Source: Holosporales bacterium (GTDB lineage Bacteria; Pseudomonadota; Alphaproteobacteria; UBA3830; JAIRMZ01). Taken from it: a stretch of DNA of 5,025 bases. The stretch lies in contig JAITIJ010000059.1 in the NCBI GenBank assembly GCA_031279495.1, positions 1-5,025 on the forward strand. Direction: 5' to 3'. Position 1 is the stretch's first letter, and each line of letters opens with the position of its first letter. Positions 1 to 5,025 of this stretch are shown here, piece after piece. The notes below the pieces were generated by a model. That model did no database searches, was not told where the DNA came from, and was given only the letters and a program-made list of their open reading frames with translations. A program made the position numbers and the translations under genes.

Positions 1-1734
1 TCCGCTTCGGGTCGTTATGTTCTTGTCTATAATGGCGAGGTTTATTCCCATAAAGAAATAGCGGCAGATCTGATCAAAAATGGGCATTCTTTTCGGGGAA
101 GCTCTGATACAGAGGTGATCTTAGAGGCCTGTGCCATTTGGGGTATAGAACGGGCCCTGGAGCGCCTCGTTGGAATGTTTGCTTTTGCTCTTTTCGATCG
201 TCATGACAGTGTTTTGTGGTGCGCACGCGATCGTTTAGGAATTAAACCCTTATATTGGGGAGAGCTAGATGGTGTTTTTGCTTTCGGATCGGAATTAAAA
301 GCTTTACGCGCTTATCGCAATTGGCGCCCCATTCTTGATCTCAACTCCGTTGCATCTTTTGTGCGTTTTAATTATATCCCTGCTCCGCGCACGGTTTACA
401 AAGGAGTGCACAAGCTTGAACCTGGATGTCTTATCCGATTAAAGCTCGGTGAGGAACCTGTCATTCGACCATTTTGGCGAGCGCATGATGTTGTCCTGCA
501 TGGGCTGAAAAAGAGAGGTTCCTGTGGCAATGAGCAAACGCTTCTAGAAGGGCTTGAAAGGCTCCTAAAAGAAGCGGTTAAATGTCGCATGGTTGCCGAT
601 GTCCCTATCGGTGCTTTTCTTTCTGGAGGGATAGATTCCTCTCTTATAACTGCGCTAATGGTAGAGCAAAGTGACGTGCCTGTACGAACGTTTTCTATTG
701 GATTTACAGATCAGGAATACAATGAGGCGCCATATGCCGCAGCTGTTGCACGTCATTTAGGAACGCAGCATACGGAGCTTTATGCAGAAGCTGATGATGC
801 ATTAAAATTGGTTACAGACTTGTCGCAGTGGTACGATGAGCCTTTCGCAGACTCTTCTCAAATCCCTACGATGCTATTGTGCGCTTTAACCAAACAACAC
901 GTTACAGTGACTCTTTCCGGCGATGGAGGAGATGAATTGTTTGCAGGGTATAACCGGTATCAATTGGCGCATCGATGTCACGTTTTATCGCGTCTTCCTT
1001 GTATCGGCTTACTAGCTCGCACACTCGACTCTTCTGCTTGTTCGAAAATCTGCGACTTAGCCACAAAACTGTTTCCACGACGCGTGCCCTCTCAACTTAA
1101 CAATAAGCTACGCAAATTAGCGGCGATGATAGTTCTTTCTAATGAAAGAGATATTTACAAGAACATCATCAGCCACTGGAAGCAACCCGAATCACTTGTT
1201 TTAGGCTCTTCAGAACTTACGACCATCTTAGAGAGAGAGGCCTTTGAACAAGAGAGTCCCAATTTTTACGATCGGATGCAATTCCTGGATTTAGTAACAT
1301 ATCTTCCAGATGACATTTTAACAAAAGTGGACCGTGCCAGTATGCGTGTCGCACTTGAGGTGCGCGTTCCTTTGCTAGACCATCGCGTGGTCGAACTGTC
1401 ATGGCGATTGCCTCAACGCATGAAAATTCGTCAAGGAATAACCAAATGGGCTTTGAGAGAAGTTTTGTATAAACGAGTGCCGCACTCTCTGATCGAACGG
1501 CCAAAAATGGGGTTCGGATTTCCCATTCATGCGTGGTTGCGCGGGCCATTGCGTGCTTGGGTAGAGGATCTTCTTGATGAGCCGAGTCTCTCCAGACAAG
1601 GAATACTGAACGCACTCATGATACAAGACATGTGGCAAACACACCTTAATGGAACAAACGAAGGATATCGTTTATGGGATGTTCTTGTGTTTCAGTCCTG
1701 GCTGCGTGCTAATTCTGACATATCCTTGGGTTGA
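1..1734 (+). CDS. asnB: Asparagine synthase (glutamine-hydrolysing) / AsnB-type amidotransferase, 5' end outside window
   Basis: The frame is open from base 1 to the TGA at 1732-1734, giving 577 visible residues. The family usually has about 600-640, so roughly the first 50 residues are off the left edge, including the initiating Met and the catalytic Cys of the glutaminase site. Visible glutaminase (GATase II) motifs are YNGEVY (residues 10-15), SDTEV (35-39) and RDRLGIKPLYWG (76-87). The synthetase domain follows, with the ATP-pyrophosphatase P-loop SGGIDSS (208-214, bases 622-642), SGDGGDELFAGYNRY (306-320) and the conserved LPDDILTKVDRASM and EVRVPLLDHR blocks. Family knowledge: glutamine-derived ammonia is passed to an AMP-activated carboxylate in the cytoplasm, classically aspartate. 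The adjacent glycosyltransferase raises the alternative that it amidates a sugar acid, as AsnB-like proteins in O-antigen and exopolysaccharide clusters are thought to do. The family is certain; the substrate is not. The in-frame GTG at 115 is internal, because conserved motifs lie upstream of it. Confidence 0.95.
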   Translation, partial: SASGRYVLVYNGEVYSHKEIAADLIKNGHSFRGSSDTEVILEACAIWGIERALERLVGMFAFALFDRHDSVLWCARDRLGIKPLYWGELDGVFAFGSELKALRAYRNWRPILDLNSVASFVRFNYIPAPRTVYKGVHKLEPGCLIRLKLGEEPVIRPFWRAHDVVLHGLKKRGSCGNEQTLLEGLERLLKEAVKCRMVADVPIGAFLSGGIDSSLITALMVEQSDVPVRTFSIGFTDQEYNEAPYAAAVARHLGTQHTELYAEADDALKLVTDLSQWYDEPFADSSQIPTMLLCALTKQHVTVTLSGDGGDELFAGYNRYQLAHRCHVLSRLPCIGLLARTLDSSACSKICDLATKLFPRRVPSQLNNKLRKLAAMIVLSNERDIYKNIISHWKQPESLVLGSSELTTILEREAFEQESPNFYDRMQFLDLVTYLPDDILTKVDRASMRVALEVRVPLLDHRVVELSWRLPQRMKIRQGITKWALREVLYKRVPHSLIERPKMGFGFPIHAWLRGPLRAWVEDLLDEPSLSRQGILNALMIQDMWQTHLNGTNEGYRLWDVLVFQSWLRANSDISLG

Positions 1735-1738
1735 GTCA

Positions 1739-2872
1739 TTGTCAGATACTTTAAATGGCAAGAAAATCCTTTTCTTAGTAACAGAGGCCGGATATTTTCT
1801 CTCTCACCGTTTGGCACTGGCAAAAGCGCTTCAGCAACAGGGGGCTTTTGTCGCTGTTATTACAGCTTCTTTAGCAGATTCTATAGAAGGCATCTCAACC
1901 ATTCATTTCTCATGGAAGAGGAAAGGCATGAATCCGTTGCAGGAGGGTTTGGCACTTCTCCGGCTTATGCGTCTATTGCACCGAGAAAAACCAGATTATT
2001 TGCTGAATATCGCCTTAAAGCCTGTTCTTTATGGTAGTATTGCAGCTCTTTTCCTTCCAGAAACCCGATGTGTTAATTTTATTACCGGTCTTGGCTATCT
2101 CTTTACGGAAAACACTTGGAAGACTCTTAGCTTTCGAAAAATTCTTCTGATGGCACTGCGTTTTCTTTTGCGCTCTACGTGCGTTATTACCCAAAACACA
2201 GACGATTATGCCCTCTTTCAGTCTTTGCCTCATCTTTTTCTTATCCTTGGATCAGGGGTGGACTGCACACGATTCAAACCCTCTCCAGAGCATGACGGGA
2301 TCTGTACAGTTATTCTTCCAGCGCGCATGCTTTGGCATAAAGGCGTCAAGGAATTTGCCGAAGCTGCACGCTTACTAAAAGCGGAGGGTGTAGAAGCTCG
2401 GTTCTGGCTTGTTGGGAGTGTAGATACACAGAACCCTGCCGCCATCCCGATAGAGACTCTGCGTTCATGGACGCAACTGGGAAACGTCGTGTGGAAGAAC
2501 GAACAAGAAGATATGGCTTCTGTTTTTTCGGCTGCGCATATTGTCTGTTTGCCGTCTTATTATAGAGAGGGCATTCCAAAAGCGTTACTAGAGGCAGCTG
2601 CTTGTGGTCGCCCAATTGTTACAACAGATTCTGTTGGATGCCGCGAGGTTGTGCATCATCAAGAAAATGGGCTTCTTGTTCCTCCGCGCACAGTATATCC
2701 TTTGGCTAATGCCCTGCGTCAGTTAATCCGAAATCCGGAACTACGGCAAAAAATGGGCAGGCGCGGCAGAGAACGCGCAGAACGAGAATTCGTTCAAGAA
2801 AAAATTTGTGCGGAAACAATTGATGTCATTTCGAGCTTTTCTCAGGGCACTTCTTCCTCTTCAGCGCTATAG
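1739..2872 (+). CDS. GT4-family glycosyltransferase, PglA/CapM-like
   Basis: This is a cytoplasmic retaining glycosyltransferase with the GT-B fold, about 377 residues from the chosen start, which is normal for GT4. The N-terminal acceptor domain opens with KKILFLVTEAGYFLSHRLAL, the usual first strand and helix. The C-terminal nucleotide-sugar domain has ARMLWHKGVKEF (W at residue 199), LPSYYREGIPKALLEAAACG with the EX7E pair at residues 277 and 285, and NGLLVPPR. The WHKGVKEF block closely resembles, from memory, Campylobacter PglA, which adds GalNAc to undecaprenyl-diphosphate-bacillosamine. The sugar used here cannot be read from sequence. The start is uncertain. I chose TTG at 1739, four bases after the preceding stop, because homology begins right after it. 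In-frame ATG codons at 1649 and 1679 and GTG at 1706 lie inside the upstream gene and would add a stretch unlike the family. No strong ribosome-binding site precedes any of them, so translational coupling to the upstream gene is likely. The C-terminal tail is Ser-rich. Confidence 0.9.
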   Translation: MSDTLNGKKILFLVTEAGYFLSHRLALAKALQQQGAFVAVITASLADSIEGISTIHFSWKRKGMNPLQEGLALLRLMRLLHREKPDYLLNIALKPVLYGSIAALFLPETRCVNFITGLGYLFTENTWKTLSFRKILLMALRFLLRSTCVITQNTDDYALFQSLPHLFLILGSGVDCTRFKPSPEHDGICTVILPARMLWHKGVKEFAEAARLLKAEGVEARFWLVGSVDTQNPAAIPIETLRSWTQLGNVVWKNEQEDMASVFSAAHIVCLPSYYREGIPKALLEAAACGRPIVTTDSVGCREVVHHQENGLLVPPRTVYPLANALRQLIRNPELRQKMGRRGRERAEREFVQEKICAETIDVISSFSQGTSSSSAL

Positions 2873-2952
2873 CCACCACAAGCAGTGCCACTCTTAGACC
2901 TCCTTAATAGCTTTTTAATTTTCAAGAGCAAAACTCGCTTCTGAACTTTAGA

Positions 2953-2957
2953 AAGGA
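2953..2957 (+). promoter_or_regulatory. Ribosome-binding site of the beta-barrel protein gene
   Basis: AAGGA lies five bases before the ATG at 2963. This is the clearest Shine-Dalgarno sequence in the window and fixes the start of the downstream gene. The 90-base gap before the gene shows no convincing -35/-10 pair. The best I found, TAGACC at 2895 with TAATTT at 2916, is too weak to call a promoter. Confidence 0.75.
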
Positions 2958-2962
2958 TCCGC

Positions 2963-3580
2963 ATGCGAAGGGAAGCAGACGTCATCATTGCACTGTCGGC
3001 AATCCTGTTGTCGTGGCAAAGTCATTCCCAAGAGGTGAGCCCTGCTGTATTGGAACGCTCAAAAGAGGCTCCTACAGGATGGTTTGGTGGAGCGGGCGCA
3101 GGTTTTGCACATGTGCGCTGGAAAACTACGCCTAAAGTACACGCCAACGGCCTCAGTTTTGATCTAAAAGGAGGATATCTCCACGGTTTTCGCAGTGGCC
3201 TGGTATTAGGAGGGGAAGTTTGCTGTTGCTTCTTTCCGGATCTTGCTCATGCGATGGGAAACAATGGACAGATAGAGTTGGGAAAGGTATCTGCATCAAT
3301 ATCCGGCCTTTTAGGAACCTTTCTTCCTCAAATAAAAGGAATACTTGGCACAGCCTTTGGATTCTCGAGCGTTAACACAAAAATAGAGCGCACAGAAAAC
3401 GGAAAGAAGAGAGAGGAAAAATTCAGCAATTTTCAGCCGGAAATTGGACTTTTCTATATGACAAATATTTGGAAAACAGTTTATATTCGTGTTGATGGAC
3501 GATGCGCCGTTGGTTTAACAAGTAGCCAAATCGAAACAAATCGCTTCATGATTATGTTGAGCATGTTTTATCTTTTTTGA
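2963..3580 (+). CDS. Putative outer-membrane beta-barrel protein with signal peptide
   Basis: The product has 205 residues and starts at an ATG with a good ribosome-binding site. Residues 1-22 look like a Sec signal peptide: a short charged start (MRREAD), a hydrophobic core at about 7-18 (VIIALSAILLSW), and a likely cleavage after SHS at 20-22. This core is followed by Gln. The mature part of about 183 residues is rich in Gly and aromatics in alternating patterns (GWFGGAGAGFAHVRW at 39-53, LSFDLKGGYLHGF at 64-76, and the last strand ending FYLF). It ends in Phe, the usual recognition signal for the BAM complex. Size and pattern suit an eight-stranded barrel of the OmpX/Omp25/OMP_b-brl kind. 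An odd feature is three consecutive Cys at 87-89, plus one more Cys in a later strand (DGRCAVGL). No specific family or function is recognised. It may have its own promoter or be read through from the glycosyltransferase gene. Confidence 0.8.
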   Translation: MRREADVIIALSAILLSWQSHSQEVSPAVLERSKEAPTGWFGGAGAGFAHVRWKTTPKVHANGLSFDLKGGYLHGFRSGLVLGGEVCCCFFPDLAHAMGNNGQIELGKVSASISGLLGTFLPQIKGILGTAFGFSSVNTKIERTENGKKREEKFSNFQPEIGLFYMTNIWKTVYIRVDGRCAVGLTSSQIETNRFMIMLSMFYLF

Positions 3581-3671
3581 GGGACTTGAGTGGTTGATTT
3601 TGTTGTGCAATTGCTGAGCAGGGAGAAAGAGTAGTTCTTTCATGGAGTTTCTTAAGGGGCAAGGGTTTTTT

Positions 3672-3726
3672 GGCTACTTTATGTGATTTTTCGGTCTTTT
3701 ATGTGACTGAAAAAATCATATTAGCC
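3672..3726. repeat. Long imperfect inverted repeat between convergent genes, possible transcription-end hairpin
   Basis: GGCTA (3672-3676) pairs with TAGCC (3722-3726). Inside it, ATGTGATTTTTCGGT (3681-3695) pairs with ACTGAAAAAATCATAT (3706-3721), with one bulged A, a few G-T wobbles and a 10-base loop (3696-3705). Four unpaired bases (3677-3680) separate the two stem parts on the left arm. The element sits between the ends of two converging genes, about 90 bases from each, where a shared terminator would be expected. There is no T-run directly after the stem on either strand, so a classical intrinsic terminator is not shown. The pairing is seen in the sequence; the role is inference. Confidence 0.5.
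3678..3706. repeat. Direct repeat TTTATGTGA, two copies 20 bases apart
   Basis: TTTATGTGA occurs at 3678-3686 and again at 3698-3706, so the copies are offset by 20 bases, about two turns of the helix. Both lie within the inverted repeat: the first in its left arm, the second across loop and right arm. This may be a protein-binding arrangement or chance in an AT-rich spacer. No downstream gene in the right orientation is obvious, so a role as an operator is not supported. Confidence 0.4.
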
Positions 3727-3812
3727 TAGATTCAAGTCTCTTGTTTGTGTTATCCTGCTGTTTTCGGTGTTTCTATGGTTCTTCGGTAGTTTTGCTTCTT
3801 TGTCCGGTTCTT

Positions 3813-5025
3813 TCAAGGATCCAGGGGATGTGGTCCTATAGGAGGCGGGAGGGTAGCGAAGGCTTTTGCGGATTCTTCATTGATGGGTCCTTCGAAAGTA
3901 ACGGTATGTTCGAAGTCAGGTGTCGGATCGAAATTCAAGAGGACATCTGCCATGCGCCGGAGGTACTCCAGAACGTTGGCTTTGGTAATGCGATGTTTGC
4001 CTGCTTTCATTGATTTTAAGATGTAGCGATCAACGCCGATGCCGTAGTGCATGCCGTCATTATAGTTCGCCGTATTGCACGTGATTTCCGGGACATCATC
4101 GAAAGCATAAAGACAGATATGAGGAAAAGACTCTATTTTATCTAACGCATAGAGAAGTCCACCGATATAAGAAGAGAAGGAATCTTTGTTTATCCAAGCA
4201 AGAGCGCAATGCGGAGGGATAAAGAAATGGAAGGTAACATCCTGTCTTTGAGTAATTTTTTCAAAGAGGTAATCGAAGCCACGGGCACATGTATTAAATC
4301 GCGCATTTATTGCCGCCAGATCGTGCGTCTTTACGAAGTTGGTAATCTCTGAGAGTCCTGGCCGGGCAGCTTTTAGCCGTATCATATGCGCTTGAAGTTT
4401 TTCAGGAAGACAGAAATGGCGAAAACGAAATCCTTTTGTGAACGAATCTCCCCAATAGTAAACACGCTCTTGCAAAAAACCCTGTTGTAGCGACTTGCGC
4501 CATAGAATGCGCATTGCGGCTCTGTGCACATCAACTCTGAAAAAAAAGGCGAGAGCCTTAAGAGATGTGGGCCCTTTGTCAAACAGAAATTGCGTCTCAT
4601 TTGGCCAAGAAATGGTTGGCGTCACTTTCAAGGCGGTGAAAATATGTGAATCCAGAGATTGAACAACAGTATGAAGAGCAGAGGATGGCAACAGAGAATC
4701 GTACAACATAACAGCATCTGCTAGCGACATAGAGATCAAGCCAAGATTTACTGCGCGAGAGAATCCTCCGAGGCGTTCTGCTTCTGAGGGAAGCATATTT
4801 TGCACCATGCAGGAACCCAGAATTAGAGTCTTCTTGTCTTTGTTCCTAAAGAAATACCTTTGTATTGTTCCGTACGCTTCTAATCTCCCACTTGACCAAG
4901 AAATGTACACTGGCTTCTCCAGCGGCTGATCGTGGAAGATTTGCAGGGGATCGGCCCAGAAGGTGAGTCCGATCAGGGCGATAGGGGACAAGAAGCATCC
5001 TGAGATCAGGATCCAGAGATGTCGC
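3813..5025 (-). CDS. Membrane-anchored SGNH/DltD-like hydrolase or acyltransferase family protein, N-terminus outside window
   Basis: The minus-strand frame is open from the right edge to the TGA at 3813-3815, giving 403 visible residues. The true start lies beyond the window. The TTG at 4991-4989 is internal to a hydrophobic segment (HLWILISGCFLSPIALIGL, visible residues 2-20) that is probably an N-terminal membrane anchor, followed by ADPLQIFH. The strand-turn LILGSCMVQN (4820-4797) matches SGNH block I, where relatives show GSS or GTS. NLGLISMSLADA follows, as in DltD-like proteins. FFIPPHCALAW (PPH at 4217-4209) and NDGMHYG (Asp at 4058-4056, His at 4049-4047) match a conserved PP motif and the block V DxxH dyad. 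Such proteins usually act in the periplasm on acyl groups of cell-wall or surface polymers. The expected nucleophile Ser is Cys here (4811-4809). The tail is Pro-rich (LPPPIGPHPLDP). Family assignment comes from recalled motifs and is moderately sure; substrate is unknown. Confidence 0.75.
   Translation of the reverse strand, partial: RHLWILISGCFLSPIALIGLTFWADPLQIFHDQPLEKPVYISWSSGRLEAYGTIQRYFFRNKDKKTLILGSCMVQNMLPSEAERLGGFSRAVNLGLISMSLADAVMLYDSLLPSSALHTVVQSLDSHIFTALKVTPTISWPNETQFLFDKGPTSLKALAFFFRVDVHRAAMRILWRKSLQQGFLQERVYYWGDSFTKGFRFRHFCLPEKLQAHMIRLKAARPGLSEITNFVKTHDLAAINARFNTCARGFDYLFEKITQRQDVTFHFFIPPHCALAWINKDSFSSYIGGLLYALDKIESFPHICLYAFDDVPEITCNTANYNDGMHYGIGVDRYILKSMKAGKHRITKANVLEYLRRMADVLLNFDPTPDFEHTVTFEGPINEESAKAFATLPPPIGPHPLDP

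Noticed and set aside
1217..1644. Two minus-strand open frames inside the amidotransferase gene
   Set aside because: They are antisense to conserved synthetase motifs and show no family features, so they are shadow frames.
2873..2962. Promoter or terminator in the gap between the glycosyltransferase and beta-barrel genes
   Set aside because: No stable GC-rich stem with a T-run, and no -35/-10 pair better than about half matching, could be found by eye.
3625..3641. Small hairpin GAAAGA / TCTTTC with a 5-base loop after the beta-barrel gene
   Set aside because: The six-base, AT-rich stem is followed by ATGGAG and no T-run. It is too weak to call a terminator.
3682..3710. TGTGA motifs suggesting a CRP/FNR-type site
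   Set aside because: The two TGTGA copies are in direct, not inverted, orientation and there is no TCACA partner at six bases. The site also lies between convergent gene ends.
3741..4013. Plus-strand open frame of 90 codons
   Set aside because: Most of it overlaps the minus-strand SGNH-like gene, which has clear family motifs. The frame has no ribosome-binding site and its product shows no recognisable pattern.

Overview
The window looks like part of a Gram-negative bacterial chromosome. The main evidence is a small secreted protein with outer-membrane beta-barrel character and a terminal Phe. Gene density is high, base composition is moderate to AT-leaning by eye, and there are no tRNA or rRNA genes, insertion sequences or CRISPR arrays. 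The sequence alone does not fix the genus.

Left part (1-2872, plus strand): an asparagine synthase / glutamine amidotransferase gene whose 5' end lies outside the window is followed almost without gap by a GT4 glycosyltransferase of the PglA/CapM type. This pairing is common in clusters that build O-antigen, capsule or other lipid-linked surface glycans, where the AsnB-like enzyme may amidate a sugar acid rather than make free asparagine. The two genes are probably co-transcribed and translationally coupled.

Middle (2873-3580, plus strand): after a gap of about 90 bases comes a well-initiated gene for a protein of about 205 residues with a signal peptide and a predicted beta-barrel.

Right part (3581-5025): a 232-base non-coding stretch holds a long imperfect inverted repeat and a 9-base direct repeat. 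It separates the plus-strand genes from a convergent minus-strand gene. That gene encodes a membrane-anchored protein with SGNH/DltD-like hydrolase or acyltransferase features and runs off the right edge. It has Cys where the family usually has the nucleophilic Ser.

Taken together, three of the four genes (amidotransferase, glycosyltransferase, putative SGNH-type acyl-modifying enzyme) fit the synthesis and decoration of a cell-surface glycan, and the fourth is itself a surface protein. No clearly new system is visible. The most unusual points are the Ser-to-Cys change in the SGNH-like protein, the three consecutive Cys in the beta-barrel protein, and the repeat structure between the convergent genes.
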